NCBI RefSeq assembly: GCF_963676955.1
Contig: NZ_OY781461.1
Coordinates: forward strand, 3,218,225 to 3,282,224
DNA length: 64,000 nt
Origin: an uncultured Desulfuromonas sp.
GTDB taxonomy: Bacteria; Desulfobacterota; Desulfuromonadia; Desulfuromonadales; Desulfuromonadaceae
Reading direction: 5' to 3'
How positions within the stretch are numbered: position 1 is the stretch's first letter; each line of letters begins with the position of its first letter. The translations under genes and the position numbers were made by a program. Below are positions 1-9,098 of this stretch, one piece after another. The notes below the pieces were generated by a model. That model did not search any database. It saw only the letters and a program-made list of their open reading frames with translations, and was not told the DNA's origin.

Positions 1-321
1 GTCGACAACCAAGCCAACAGAGGTTGTGTTAAGCTGTACAACAACGATACAGGTTCGCTCATCATAATCACGAGGGGGCAAATTAAAACGCGCACGCACA
101 TCCATCACCGGAATAACTTTGCCACGCAGATTGATCACGCCTTTAATAAAACTTGGCATATCCGGAACTTCAGTAATCCGCTGGATTCCGATAATTTCAG
201 TAACATAACGAATCTCAATCCCGTAATCTTCATCCCCCATATGAAAGGTCAGATACTTCCCTTCCTGTGTATCTTCGCTTCCCACTTCGTCACTAAAATT
301 GGATTTGGCAACTTCAGTCAT
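1..321 (-). CDS. cheW: CheW-like chemotaxis coupling protein (3' end cut by window)
   Basis: The first 107 residues read from the ATG at 321 and run off the window edge, so the C-terminus is missing. The frame contains the CheW core pattern: a YLTFHMGDEDYGIEI strand, a VTEIIG segment, then GVINLRGKVIPVMDVR followed by RTCIVVV, as in the SH3-like fold that docks CheA to chemoreceptors. CheW proteins are cytoplasmic adaptors without enzymatic activity. The acidic N-terminal extension (about 20 residues before the core) is common. No other chemotaxis gene is visible, so which chemosensory system it serves cannot be told. Confidence 0.88.
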   Translation of the reverse strand, partial: MTEVAKSNFSDEVGSEDTQEGKYLTFHMGDEDYGIEIRYVTEIIGIQRITEVPDMPSFIKGVINLRGKVIPVMDVRARFNLPPRDYDERTCIVVVQLNTTSVGLVVD

Positions 322-445
322 GCGGCGTCTCCTTTACGTTCCGACGTACGTCGACATTCTAATGGTCAATTCAAATAAGTTTAGCCGAAAACTACTAGCT
401 TGTATACTTTAATCGAGATGAAAAGCAACATTAAACTGGCCAATC

Positions 446-1480
446 TTACGGAAACAGCGGCACAACATCCAGCCCAAGTGTTTCGTCATAACCCGCCATG
501 ACATTCATATTCTGCACAGCCTGACCAGCAGCTCCCTTAACCAGATTATCAATCGCAGATACTACAATAACACGCCGAGTTCGTTCATCAACAACAAAGC
601 CCAGATCTGCATAGTTACTGCCACGCACAAATGCCACATTAGGCAACTGCCCACCGGGAAACAACCGCACAAAAGGCTGATCAGCGTAAAAATCTTCATA
701 GAGTGCTTTGAGTTGCTCGCCATCGACACCATCGGACAATTGAGCATAACAGGTTGTCAAAATGCCCCTGTTTACCGGCAACAAATGGGGAGTAAAATTA
801 ATTATCACTGATTCACCAGCCTGTTCCGACAGGGTTTGCTCAATTTCTGGAGTATGACGGTGATTGCCGACACTGTAAGCTTTGAATCCTTCATTCACCT
901 CACAAAACAGGCTGCCGGTCTTTGCCGAGCGGCCCGCTCCGCTGGTACCGGACTTGCTGTCAACGACCAAGCTACGATGATCTATAAGCCCATTTCGCAG
1001 TAACGGCGTCACTGCAAGAGCAACGCTGGTTGGATAACAACCGGGATTCGCCACCAAACGTGCCGCGACAATGTCATCTCGATACAGTTCGACAAGACCA
1101 TAAACCGCTTCTTTCAACAGTTCAGGGCTGGTGTGTTTCTGATACCAGGATTCATACACAGCGACATCATGGAGACGGTAATCCGCGGACAAATCAACAA
1201 CCTTACAGCCTTGATCCAAAAACCCCGGAACAACATCCATAGCCGTTTTATGAGGCAATGCGGTAAACACAAAATCAGCGTCCTGTCCGATTTTTTGCAC
1301 ATCGATCTGACTGCAAGGCAATGAAACCAAACCGGCCAACGAAGGAAACACCTGAGCAATATTCATCCCGTCATATTGCCTGGATGTAATTGAACACAGC
1401 TCCACGTGAGGATGCCTGACCAACAACCTGAGAAGTTCAACACCGGTATATCCACTTGCACCGACAACAGCGACTTTCAT
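446..1480 (-). CDS. argC: N-acetyl-gamma-glutamyl-phosphate reductase
   Basis: Third step of arginine synthesis: NADPH-dependent reduction of N-acetylglutamyl phosphate to the semialdehyde in the cytoplasm. The 344 residues match the usual length. The Rossmann motif GASGYTG sits at the N-terminus, the catalytic cysteine is in NPGCYPT (about residue 150), and the [10 protein letters not shown] substrate loop and HRHTPEI region follow. The ATG is preceded by GGAGAG at a good distance. It lies downstream of rpsI but is separated from it by a strong terminator and a repeat, so it probably has its own transcript. Confidence 0.97.
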   Translation of the reverse strand: MKVAVVGASGYTGVELLRLLVRHPHVELCSITSRQYDGMNIAQVFPSLAGLVSLPCSQIDVQKIGQDADFVFTALPHKTAMDVVPGFLDQGCKVVDLSADYRLHDVAVYESWYQKHTSPELLKEAVYGLVELYRDDIVAARLVANPGCYPTSVALAVTPLLRNGLIDHRSLVVDSKSGTSGAGRSAKTGSLFCEVNEGFKAYSVGNHRHTPEIEQTLSEQAGESVIINFTPHLLPVNRGILTTCYAQLSDGVDGEQLKALYEDFYADQPFVRLFPGGQLPNVAFVRGSNYADLGFVVDERTRRVIVVSAIDNLVKGAAGQAVQNMNVMAGYDETLGLDVVPLFP

Positions 1481-1539
1481 GACGACTCTCCATTAAAATA
1501 GCGACCTTGTACAAAACGAACCACATACACGTACTGAGC

Positions 1540-1675
1540 CTCTTGAAAAAAGCTCATGGAGCCCATGGATGAGCAACCGACAACCGAGTTTGCCCATTGT
1601 CATCTCTGTTGGCCCGGCTATTTTGTGAGATTCAAAAATCACACGTCCCAAACCGTGTATACAAAAATCTCGTTC
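1540..1675. repeat. Dispersed intergenic repeat, copy 1
   Basis: An imperfect member of a family found in several gaps of this window. On the plus strand it starts with TTGAAAAAAGCTCATGGAGC, continues through CCATGGATGAGC, and in reverse complement carries ACGGTTTGGGACGTGTGATT and CTCACAAAATAGCCGGG, which match the copy at 34.2-34.35 kb. It lies between argC and the rpsI terminator and contains no convincing ORF. Boundaries are approximate. Confidence 0.6.
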
Positions 1676-1684
1676 TGACAAAAT

Positions 1685-1722
1685 TAAAAAAAGGGAGGAA
1701 ACCGTTCCGGCCTCCTCCCTTT
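1685..1722 (-). terminator. Rho-independent terminator after rplM-rpsI
   Basis: Arms 1691-1699 and 1713-1721 (AAGGGAGGA / TCCTCCCTT) form a perfect 9-bp stem. On the minus strand it is followed by a long T run, 35 bases beyond the rpsI stop codon. Confidence 0.9.
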
Positions 1723-1757
1723 GTTGTACTGCAAAATAACGTATCGTTGAAGACGAA

Positions 1758-2150
1758 TTAACGCTTCGAGAACTGGAAACTACGACGTGCAGCTGCACGA
1801 CCGTATTTCTTACGTTCCTTGATACGACTATCGCGGGTAATGAAACCTGCTTTTTTCAGAACACCACGCAGGCTGGCATCCATTTCAAGCAGAGCTTTGG
1901 TAATGCCGTGCTTGATTGCGCCCGCCTGACCGGAAGGACCGCCGCCACGAACATTGACGAAAATATCGAATTTACCCACATTATCAGTCAGCTCGAGGGG
2001 TTGGCGGATGATCATTTTTGACGTTTCACGACCAAAGTAGTCGTTGATATCCTGTTTATTTACCGTAATGCTGCCGGTGCCAGGCTTCATCCAGACACGG
2101 GCAACGGAAGTTTTTCTTTTGCCGGTGGCATTATATCGTTGTTCAGCCAT
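1758..2150 (-). CDS. rpsI: 30S ribosomal protein S9 (uS9)
   Basis: Small-subunit protein whose basic C-terminal tail reaches the P site. From [19 protein letters not shown] to the end at SFQFSKR it is 130 residues, the standard length; the terminal arginine-lysine tail is intact. The start at 2150 is chosen because AAGGAG sits 10 bases upstream; the upstream candidate three codons earlier is too close to that site. It follows rplM by 23 bases, the near-universal L13-S9 pair, and ends at a strong terminator. Confidence 0.98.
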   Translation of the reverse strand: MAEQRYNATGKRKTSVARVWMKPGTGSITVNKQDINDYFGRETSKMIIRQPLELTDNVGKFDIFVNVRGGGPSGQAGAIKHGITKALLEMDASLRGVLKKAGFITRDSRIKERKKYGRAAARRSFQFSKR

Positions 2151-2173
2151 GTGAATCATTCTCCTTAAGTAAA

Positions 2174-2602
2174 CTAAATATCGAGTACTTTGGGCTGTTG
2201 AGCGGCGTTGTTATGCTCGCTGCCGGCATAGACCTTCAACTTTTTGAGCATTTGACGACCCAATTTGTTTTTAGGCAACATGCCACGAACAGCTTTGATG
2301 ACCAGTTCTTCCGGCTTTTTTACCAGAAGTTTGTCGGCACTGATGGAACGGATACCACCGGGATAGCCCGTGTGATGGTAGTACATCTTATCCGACTGCT
2401 TGTTTCCGGTCAGCTGCAGTTTCTCGGCATTCACAACAACAACATAGTCGCCGGTGTCAACACTGGGAGAATAAATGGCTTTGTTTTTACCACTTAAAAT
2501 TTTGGCGATCTCGGAAGCGGCTCGACCTAAGACCTTGCCTTCCATATCCACCACGAACCACTCTCTTTTTACTTCGCATGCTTTAGCAATTTGCGTGCTC
2601 AT
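2174..2602 (-). CDS. rplM: 50S ribosomal protein L13 (uL13)
   Basis: Early-assembling large-subunit protein. Starting at [15 protein letters not shown] gives 142 residues, the family norm; the longer frame upstream would add 30 residues with no ribosome-binding site. Recognisable blocks are [30 protein letters not shown] and [13 protein letters not shown]. It forms an operon with rpsI. truA begins upstream on the same strand, 87 bases away, so truA-rplM-rpsI could be co-transcribed. Confidence 0.98.
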   Translation of the reverse strand: MSTQIAKACEVKREWFVVDMEGKVLGRAASEIAKILSGKNKAIYSPSVDTGDYVVVVNAEKLQLTGNKQSDKMYYHHTGYPGGIRSISADKLLVKKPEELVIKAVRGMLPKNKLGRQMLKKLKVYAGSEHNNAAQQPKVLDI

Positions 2603-2688
2603 GTGACATTTCCTCTCATCTATTAAAAATCTGCGTAGCTGTACGGGGCTCACAGAAGCACGAAACATAGCCGATACAACCTTATTCG

Positions 2689-3444
2689 TCAAGTAATTTC
2701 AGCATTTTTTTCATACCAGACCTGCATCAGACACAACCCCTGCGCGGGCGCGGTCAATCCGGCCCGGCAGCGTTGCCCTCCTTCAAGAATCTGGGCCAGT
2801 TTTTCAGCTGTCAACTTACCCCGGCCGACCTCGACCAGACTGCCGACAATAATGCGCACCATATTTTTCAAAAAGCCGCTACCATGCACATCAATGATCA
2901 ACTCCTCACCCTGCTCTAAAACCGTGATGTCAAACAGGGTCCGGCGCGTAGTGGATGCTGCGCAGCCTGAAGCTTGAAAAGCAGCAAAATCATGGGTACC
3001 GACAAGAACCACCGCCGCTTGTTTCATCGCATCAACATCCAACATGCCGCCGACATGCCAGCAAAAAAGGCGATGCAATGGAGAACGAATTTCACCACGG
3101 TAGATTCGGTAGCGATACCATTTCCCCTCGGCAGCAAAGCGGGCGTGAAAATCATCGGCAACCTGCGTTACCTGACGAACGACGATGTCCTGCGGTAGAA
3201 AGCGGTTCACCCCTTCGCGATAAGCAGGCAACGGCAATAAGGTATCCACATCGAAATGAGCCTTCATATCCAACGCATGCACTCCGGCATCGGTCCGCCC
3301 GGAAGAATGGATGCGCACCGCATACCCGACGACCTGAGCGAGAGCGGATTCAACCAATTCCTGTACCGTTAAGGCATTGGGCTGAACCTGCCATCCGCCA
3401 TACGAGGTACCGTCATATTCTACAGTAAGACACAAACGCGGCAT
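2689..3444 (-). CDS. truA: tRNA pseudouridine(38-40) synthase
   Basis: Isomerises uridines 38-40 in the anticodon stem-loop of many tRNAs. The 251 residues carry the catalytic aspartate in [11 protein letters not shown] (about residue 53), the N-terminal [12 protein letters not shown] strand, and the conserved [19 protein letters not shown] motif near the end. The start ATG lies 6 bases after the stop of the asd paralogue upstream, consistent with an asd-asd2-truA transcript. Length and motifs look normal. Confidence 0.97.
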   Translation of the reverse strand: MPRLCLTVEYDGTSYGGWQVQPNALTVQELVESALAQVVGYAVRIHSSGRTDAGVHALDMKAHFDVDTLLPLPAYREGVNRFLPQDIVVRQVTQVADDFHARFAAEGKWYRYRIYRGEIRSPLHRLFCWHVGGMLDVDAMKQAAVVLVGTHDFAAFQASGCAASTTRRTLFDITVLEQGEELIIDVHGSGFLKNMVRIIVGSLVEVGRGKLTAEKLAQILEGGQRCRAGLTAPAQGLCLMQVWYEKNAEIT

Positions 3445-3450
3445 AAACGA

Positions 3451-4455
3451 TCAATTCTTCCACATCTGTTCAACGATCTGAACCATATTGACGGCAGCCC
3501 CTTTACGCAGATTGTCCATAGAGAAAAACAACTGAAACGCCGTGCCATCATCATTGGCCATACGCAAGCGCCCGGCCTGAATCTCATCCATTCCCGCCGA
3601 ATCGATTGCCATTGGATAGTCCCCATGTTGCGAATCAGCCAGCCATTCGATCCCCTGAGTATCAGACAAAGCCTGCTCTAGGCAGTCCAACTCAACGCGT
3701 CGGTCAAATTCCACATAAACACTGGCACAGTCACCGTAAAAAACCGGTATGCGTACCGCGGTAAACGCAACATCAAGACCTTCGTCACCCAACAGCTGCA
3801 GCAACTCTATTTGCACCTGCTGCTCGTGATCTGTTTCCCGACCTTCGCCGAACACGCCAACCTGAGGAAAACAATTAAATGCCATCTGATGAGGAAAACA
3901 CCCTTTTTTCGCTGGACGCCCATTGAGCAACTCACCACACTGAGTACGTAGATCATCAACCGCCTTCAAGCCACAGCCTGAAACCGATTCAAAACTGGTC
4001 ACGACAAGTTTCTTCAACGTCGCACAGGATGACATCGCAGCCAAAGGAAGAGCGAGCATCGTTGTCATACTGACAGGATTGGACAACACACGATGTTTGG
4101 CACGCTGCAAACCATCACCATTGACTTCAGGGACGACGAGGGTCGATTCTTCCGCACTCCAAGGGAGTGCCGTATCAACACATAACGCACCAGCCCGCTG
4201 GGCCAGTGGTAAAAATTCTTCACTGACAGCGCCGCTTGCACAGAAAAACACCACATCAACACCGGCAAAAGAATCTTTTTCAAGCAACTGAACAGGAAGT
4301 GGTTCATCACAAAAGTCAATGAAGTCACCAACAGAATCTTCCGAGGCAAACAGGCGTAGGTTCCGGACAGGAAAATCGCGCTCTTCCAAAATTTCAATCA
4401 ACTGGCGACCAACCGCTCCGGTCGCTCCCACAACAGCAAGGTTCAAAGGGGTCAT
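3451..4455 (-). CDS. Aspartate-semialdehyde dehydrogenase paralogue, USG-1-like, probably non-catalytic
   Basis: A 334-residue homologue of aspartate-semialdehyde dehydrogenase with an intact Rossmann motif (GATGAVGRQ). The residues that define catalysis are replaced: the usual NPNCST is NPVSMT (Cys to Ser), the QAVSG glutamine region reads ESVSG (Gln to Glu), and the RVPV..GHS histidine region reads RIPVFYGDCAS (His to Asp). This resembles the USG-1 proteins known beside some asd or truA genes. It lies directly between asd and truA. The start at MTPLNLAVVG has AGGAGG upstream. Inference: a pseudoenzyme, perhaps a partner or regulator of the adjacent Asd; its real role is unknown. Confidence 0.85.
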   Translation of the reverse strand: MTPLNLAVVGATGAVGRQLIEILEERDFPVRNLRLFASEDSVGDFIDFCDEPLPVQLLEKDSFAGVDVVFFCASGAVSEEFLPLAQRAGALCVDTALPWSAEESTLVVPEVNGDGLQRAKHRVLSNPVSMTTMLALPLAAMSSCATLKKLVVTSFESVSGCGLKAVDDLRTQCGELLNGRPAKKGCFPHQMAFNCFPQVGVFGEGRETDHEQQVQIELLQLLGDEGLDVAFTAVRIPVFYGDCASVYVEFDRRVELDCLEQALSDTQGIEWLADSQHGDYPMAIDSAGMDEIQAGRLRMANDDGTAFQLFFSMDNLRKGAAVNMVQIVEQMWKN

Positions 4456-4466
4456 GACGTCCTCCT

Positions 4467-4510
4467 GAAAAAACAACATGGTCCGCCCGCATGAATGCGG
4501 GCGGACCATG
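4467..4510 (-). terminator. Hairpin terminator or attenuator between asd and its paralogue
   Basis: A perfect 16-bp inverted repeat (arms 4477-4492 and 4495-4510) with a 2-base centre, followed on the minus strand by TTGTTTTTT. It lies after asd and ends only about 20 bases before the paralogue start codon, overlapping the approach to its ribosome-binding site. It should stop or strongly reduce read-through. Confidence 0.8.
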
Positions 4511-4548
4511 TCATTGTGTCACAAACGTAATCGCTTTGAGCGATTTTT

Positions 4549-5646
4549 TTATTTTTCCAGCAAGATCTGCAACATGCGACGCAGGGGTTCAGCGGCGCCC
4601 CACAGAAGCTGGTCACCACAGGTAAACGCCGACAGATACTGAGGACCCATCTTCATTTTACGCACCCGGCCGACGGGAACCGTCAATGTTCCGGAAACCG
4701 CGGCCGGAGTCAGTTGCTGCAGGGTCTGCTCCTTGAAGTTTGGAACAAACTGGACCCAGTCGTTGTCATTGGCAATCAGCTGTTCGATCTCTTCAATCGG
4801 CAGATCTTTGTTCAACTTGATGGTCAATGCCTGGCTGTGGCAACGCATCGCTCCAATACGAACACAGATGCCGTCAATGGGAATCGGGTTTTCCGCTGCC
4901 AAAATCTTATTGGTTTCAGCATAGCCCTTCCACTCTTCGCGACTCTGGCCATCTTCTACTTCCCGGTCAATCCACGGCAAGACGCTGCCGGCCAACGCAA
5001 AACCAAACTCCTTGGTAGGCAGTTGATCGCCGCGCAGGGTCTCGGTGACCTTCTTGTCAATATCCAGAATCGCTGAAGAAGGATTCGCCAACAAATCGGC
5101 AACAGAATCCTCCAACACGCCCATCTGACCAAGCAACTCGCGCATATTGGGCGCACCGGCACCGGAAGCGGCCTGATAGGTCATGGAAGAGACCCACTCA
5201 ACCAGACCGGCACGGAACAGACCTCCGATGGCCATCAGCATCAGGCTGACGGTGCAGTTGCCACCAATGAAATCTTTTTGTCCGGCGGCCAGTGCATCAT
5301 CAATCACCTGGCGATTGACCGGGTCAAGGATAATCACGGCATTGTCGTCCATGCGCAAGGAACTGGCCGCATCAATCCAGTAGCCCTGCCAACCTGCGGC
5401 ACGCAGAGGACCATGGACCGCCTTGGTGTAATCACCACCCTGACAGGTCATGACCACATCCAGTGCCTTGAGCTCGGTGATATCGGTGGCATCCTTGAGG
5501 GTGCCCGCACCCATAGGAGCTTCCTGTCCCACTTGCGAGGTGGAAAAGAAGACCGGCTCAATCCCGTTGAAATCATTTTCTTCCTGCATACGTTGCAGAA
5601 GAACAGAACCAACCATACCGCGCCAACCGATAAATCCGACTTTCAT
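4549..5646 (-). CDS. asd: Aspartate-semialdehyde dehydrogenase
   Basis: Converts aspartyl phosphate to the semialdehyde, the branch point to lysine/diaminopimelate, threonine, methionine and isoleucine. The 365-residue protein is of the longer proteobacterial type ([16 protein letters not shown]), with the catalytic cysteine in [10 protein letters not shown] (about residue 134), the glutamine in YQAASGAG and the RCHSQAL histidine near residue 270. These residues are all present, unlike in the paralogue downstream. It follows leuB by about 50 bases and may be carried on the leuB transcript. Confidence 0.97.
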   Translation of the reverse strand: MKVGFIGWRGMVGSVLLQRMQEENDFNGIEPVFFSTSQVGQEAPMGAGTLKDATDITELKALDVVMTCQGGDYTKAVHGPLRAAGWQGYWIDAASSLRMDDNAVIILDPVNRQVIDDALAAGQKDFIGGNCTVSLMLMAIGGLFRAGLVEWVSSMTYQAASGAGAPNMRELLGQMGVLEDSVADLLANPSSAILDIDKKVTETLRGDQLPTKEFGFALAGSVLPWIDREVEDGQSREEWKGYAETNKILAAENPIPIDGICVRIGAMRCHSQALTIKLNKDLPIEEIEQLIANDNDWVQFVPNFKEQTLQQLTPAAVSGTLTVPVGRVRKMKMGPQYLSAFTCGDQLLWGAAEPLRRMLQILLEK

Positions 5647-5696
5647 CCCTTTGTTTCCTTTACTGAAAAAACATCGTTGTTTAATACGTTGCGGCG

Positions 5697-6788
5697 CTAC
5701 AGCGCCGCAACAATGGCATCACCCATTTCACAGGTGTTTACTTTCTTTTCATCGCCAGTGCCCTGGTAAATATCACCGGTACGATAGCCTTGATTCAGAA
5801 CTGTTTCCACAGCCTTATCAATGGCATCTGCCGCATCGCCCATGGAGAAGGAATAGCGCAGCATCATGGAAGCCGACAGAATTTGAGCAATCGGGTTGGC
5901 AATCCCCTGTCCGGCAATATCCGGAGCACTACCGCCGGATGGCTCATACATGCCAAAGGAACCTTCCGCCAGAGAGGCCGAAGGCAGCATACCCAGCGAA
6001 CCGGTCAGCATAGCGGCTTCATCGGAGATAATATCGCCAAACATATTGCCACACAGCATGACATCAAACTGCTTGGGCCAGCGCACCAGTTGCATGGCGG
6101 CGTTGTCAACGTACATATGGGACAGTTCAACATCCGCATAGTCCTTGGCAATACGCTCAACCACTTCACGCCAGACAACAGACGTTGACAGCACATTGGC
6201 TTTGTCAATGCTGCACACCTTACTGCCGCGCTTGCGTGCCACATCAAAGGCCACGCGGGTAATCCGCTCAATCTCCGGCTCCGTGTACATCATGGTGTCG
6301 AAACCACGCTGAACGCCGTCAACCGTTTCAATCCCTTTCGGCTCGGAGAAGTAGATACCACCGGTCAACTCGCGAACAACGAGAATATTGAAACCACCCT
6401 CAATCACCGATTCTTTCAACGAAGAACTGCCGGTCAAGGCCGGAAAAATAATAGCCGGGCGCAGGTTGCAGAACAGACCAAAAATCTTGCGCAACGGCAA
6501 CAGAGCGCCACGCTCCGGCTGCTCATCTGGCGGCAGAGTTTCCCACTTGGGTCCACCAACGCTGCCAAACAGAATCGCATCCGACTGACGGCAGGTCTCC
6601 ACGGTCTTTTCAGGCAATGCTTTGCCATCAAGATCAATACCGGCACCGCCGACATTGGCCATGGTCTTTTCGAAAGACACATCGTATTTTTTTTCGATCG
6701 CATCCAGGACTTTGATCGCCTCTGCCATCACCTCGGGACCAATGCCATCACCTGGAAGAACCGCTACCTTAAATGTTTGTGTTGCCAT
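5697..6788 (-). CDS. leuB: 3-isopropylmalate dehydrogenase
   Basis: Oxidatively decarboxylates 3-isopropylmalate to 2-oxoisocaproate, using NAD. At 363 residues it is full length. Motifs seen are [13 protein letters not shown] at the N-terminus, [24 protein letters not shown], the metal-binding [12 protein letters not shown] and the nucleotide-binding [18 protein letters not shown]. It is separated from leuD by a terminator and has its own strong promoter, so leucine genes here are split into a T-box-controlled leuACD unit and a separate leuB unit. Confidence 0.98.
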   Translation of the reverse strand: MATQTFKVAVLPGDGIGPEVMAEAIKVLDAIEKKYDVSFEKTMANVGGAGIDLDGKALPEKTVETCRQSDAILFGSVGGPKWETLPPDEQPERGALLPLRKIFGLFCNLRPAIIFPALTGSSSLKESVIEGGFNILVVRELTGGIYFSEPKGIETVDGVQRGFDTMMYTEPEIERITRVAFDVARKRGSKVCSIDKANVLSTSVVWREVVERIAKDYADVELSHMYVDNAAMQLVRWPKQFDVMLCGNMFGDIISDEAAMLTGSLGMLPSASLAEGSFGMYEPSGGSAPDIAGQGIANPIAQILSASMMLRYSFSMGDAADAIDKAVETVLNQGYRTGDIYQGTGDEKKVNTCEMGDAIVAAL

Positions 6789-6892
6789 AATTTTCTCTCC
6801 TCCTCACCTTTCATTCGTGGCACCAGCACGTCAACCATTTCTATATGGCCTGCCGATTTAATGCGCTTTTGTGCCGTCATAAAAGTGTCATC

Positions 6893-6922
6893 ACTATAGA
6901 AATCGGCTCAAATAATTGTCAA
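6893..6922 (-). promoter_or_regulatory. Sigma-70-type promoter for leuB
   Basis: On the minus strand TTGACA (6922-6917) and TATAGT (6898-6893) are spaced 18 bases apart, giving a start near 6886 and a leader of about 100 bases before leuB. This is among the best consensus promoters in the window. Confidence 0.75.
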
Positions 6923-6955
6923 ACAATTTCGTTTCAAACACACTCAAAAACACCC

Positions 6956-7004
6956 CTCATGTGCCATCTTTAGCTCACATAGTGAGACAAGGGAGGCACA
7001 TGAG
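6956..7004. promoter_or_regulatory. Nested inverted repeat upstream of the leuB promoter
   Basis: Outer arms CTCATGTGCC (6956-6965) and GGCACATGAG (6995-7004) are perfect 10-mers. Between them a second hairpin, CTCAC / GTGAG (6974-6978 and 6982-6986), is centred. The structure lies about 35 bases upstream of the leuB -35 box and just downstream of the leuD terminator. It may be an operator or a further 3' structure of the leuACD transcript; no factor can be named. Confidence 0.5.
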
Positions 7005-7011
7005 TTCACAT

Positions 7012-7043
7012 AAAAAAGGGCCGGATTTCTCCAGCCCTTTTTT
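7012..7043 (-). terminator. Terminator after leuD
   Basis: Arms AAAAAAGGGC (7012-7021) and GCCCTTTTTT (7034-7043) with a 12-base loop. On the minus strand the stem is followed by its own T run, 56 bases after the leuD stop codon. Confidence 0.88.
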
Positions 7044-7098
7044 ACAATCCTTACGGCTGGACACAGCTGAATGAGTTCAGAAATGCCCTTAAGCCCGA

Positions 7099-7629
7099 TC
7101 AGTAGCGCTCATCAGCGAATTCCACCCAGCCACCAGCCTTGACCAGAGCCTTATCGAATTCGGAAATTTCAAAAGCAAACGTCTTGTCCTGACCGGCAAC
7201 ACTCGCCTTGATCTGTTGCGCATCCACATCAACATCAATAGACACATTACCAGCCTTTGATAACTCAAACAGAGCATCAATGTCCGCCTTGGGCAGCTCA
7301 ATAGCCAGCATACCGCCATTAAACATATTCTGACGGAAAATACGCGCATAACCTTCAGCAATAATGGTATGCACATCATTCACTTCAAAAACCCACGGTG
7401 CATGCTCACGGGAAGAACCACAACCAAAATTCTGCCGGGAAACGACAACACGGGCATTCTTGAGTTCTTCGCCCTTAGGATCAAACCCGTCAAGCTTGAG
7501 GTCTTCCAACATGTACGGCTGTAAAGCTTCCTTGGTCACTTCCGTCAGATATTTGGCCGGAATAATTTCATCGGTATTGATATCGGAACGATCGAGAAAG
7601 ATCGCCGGACCTTTAAAGATTTTTTCCAT
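7099..7629 (-). CDS. leuD: 3-isopropylmalate dehydratase small subunit
   Basis: Swivelling-domain subunit of isopropylmalate isomerase; pairs with LeuC. The 176 residues begin FKGPAIFLDRSDINTDEIIPAKYL and contain the substrate-recognition motif GCGSSREHAPW (about residue 71) and FRQNMFNGGMLAIELP. It starts 23 bases after leuC stops, so both subunits come from the same message, terminated shortly after leuD. Confidence 0.97.
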   Translation of the reverse strand: MEKIFKGPAIFLDRSDINTDEIIPAKYLTEVTKEALQPYMLEDLKLDGFDPKGEELKNARVVVSRQNFGCGSSREHAPWVFEVNDVHTIIAEGYARIFRQNMFNGGMLAIELPKADIDALFELSKAGNVSIDVDVDAQQIKASVAGQDKTFAFEISEFDKALVKAGGWVEFADERY

Positions 7630-7652
7630 AACTGCGCTTTCCTTTCGTTCGT

Positions 7653-8936
7653 CTATTTCAAAGTCCGGGCATCGGTGATTTTACCGGTAAGAGCCGTTGC
7701 TGCCGCCGTTGCCGGACTCATCAGATGCACCATGCCGCCTTTACCCATGCGGCCATTGAAGTTACGGTTACTGGTGGAAGCACAGACTTCCCCTTCAGCC
7801 AGGACACCGTTACTCATGCCCAAGCAGGCACCACAGGTTGGATTGGTGACACAGAAGCCGGCATCCATAAAGATCTGGATAATCCCTTCAGCCAAAGCAT
7901 CACGAAAAATCTTCGGCGTGGCCGGAGAAACAATGCCACGCACCGTATCAGCAATGCGGTGCCCTTTGAGAATAGCTGCGGCTTCACGCAAATCTTCAAT
8001 ACGACCGTTGGTGCAGGTACCGATATAAATCTGGTCCACCGGAGTGCCGGCCATTTCAGAGACCGGCTTGACACAGTCCGGTTTATAGCCGAATGTCACA
8101 TGCGGTTCGAGAGTCGAGACGTTGAAATCCAGGACCTGATCATAGCTGGCGTCGGCATCGGAATGCCATTTTTGGTAATCCGCGACAGCTGCAGCTTTAT
8201 CCGCATACTCATCCTGAATAAACGGCCACAGGTAATCAACGGTTACCCCATCCGGCATACAGATACCGCAGGTACCACCCGCCTCAATGGCCATATTGCA
8301 CAGGGTCATACGTGATTCCATACTCATGGCATCAACAACAGGCCCGGCAAATTCGATCACTCGGTCAGTAGCGCCATTGACGCCAAGTTGGCCGATCACA
8401 TAAAGAATCACGTCTTTAGCAAACACACCTTGTGCCAGCTCACCATTCAGATTCACACGGATCGTGGCTGGCTCGCGAAAGGCACAAACACCTTTGAGAA
8501 TCCCCACTTCCAGGTCCGTCGTACCGACACCGGCGGCAAACGCACCGAATGCACCATGAGTACAGGTGTGACTATCGCCCATAATGGCGGTAAAGCCGGG
8601 GCGGATATAGCCTTTTTCCGGGAACAGAGCGTGGCAAACGCCATTATGACCGACATCAAAAAAGTCGGTGATGTCATGGCGACGCGCCCAGTCACGCAGC
8701 ATTTTCGCCTGAATAGCCGTTTTCGTATCTTTGGACGGGGTCACATGATCAATGACCGCCTTGATTTTGTCTTTATCAAAGACACGATCCTTGCCCCGCC
8801 ATTCCAAGTCGGCAATGGCAACCGGTGTGGTGATTTCATGGCACAACACCCGGTCCAGATCGAGAACCTTGGTCCCGGCAAACGGCTCATCACGCAGATG
8901 GCTCGCAAAGATTTTTTCTGCTATCGTCTTTCCCAT
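7653..8936 (-). CDS. leuC: 3-isopropylmalate dehydratase large subunit
   Basis: Aconitase-family [4Fe-4S] subunit that isomerises 2- to 3-isopropylmalate. From MGKTIAEKIFASHLRDE it is 427 residues, the short form common in archaea and anaerobes. Cluster ligands are visible in YIGTCTNGRIEDL and NPTCGACLGMSNG; DSHTCTHGAFGAFAAGVG is the conserved substrate segment. The start at 8936 is preferred over the longer frame because AAGGAGAG lies just upstream of it. A weak terminator separates it from leuA. Confidence 0.96.
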   Translation of the reverse strand: MGKTIAEKIFASHLRDEPFAGTKVLDLDRVLCHEITTPVAIADLEWRGKDRVFDKDKIKAVIDHVTPSKDTKTAIQAKMLRDWARRHDITDFFDVGHNGVCHALFPEKGYIRPGFTAIMGDSHTCTHGAFGAFAAGVGTTDLEVGILKGVCAFREPATIRVNLNGELAQGVFAKDVILYVIGQLGVNGATDRVIEFAGPVVDAMSMESRMTLCNMAIEAGGTCGICMPDGVTVDYLWPFIQDEYADKAAAVADYQKWHSDADASYDQVLDFNVSTLEPHVTFGYKPDCVKPVSEMAGTPVDQIYIGTCTNGRIEDLREAAAILKGHRIADTVRGIVSPATPKIFRDALAEGIIQIFMDAGFCVTNPTCGACLGMSNGVLAEGEVCASTSNRNFNGRMGKGGMVHLMSPATAAATALTGKITDARTLK

Positions 8937-9039
8937 AAATCTCTCCTTCACACTCTCTTTCATTCTATCGAATCGTATCGGCACACATCATCCCGCCGAC
9001 AAATCACTGTAACAGTGTAAACAGCAACGCACACCATAC

Positions 9040-9070
9040 AGCAAAACGGGACGCCTGAACAGCGCCCCGT
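9040..9070 (-). terminator. Weak terminator in the leuA-leuC gap
   Basis: ACGGGACGC (9046-9054) pairs with GCGCCCCGT (9062-9070) with one mismatch and a 7-base loop. On the minus strand it is followed by TTTT. It probably lowers leuCD expression relative to leuA rather than stopping it. Confidence 0.5.
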
Positions 9071-9098
9071 GATGCCTGCATGTATTTTTACACCGATT

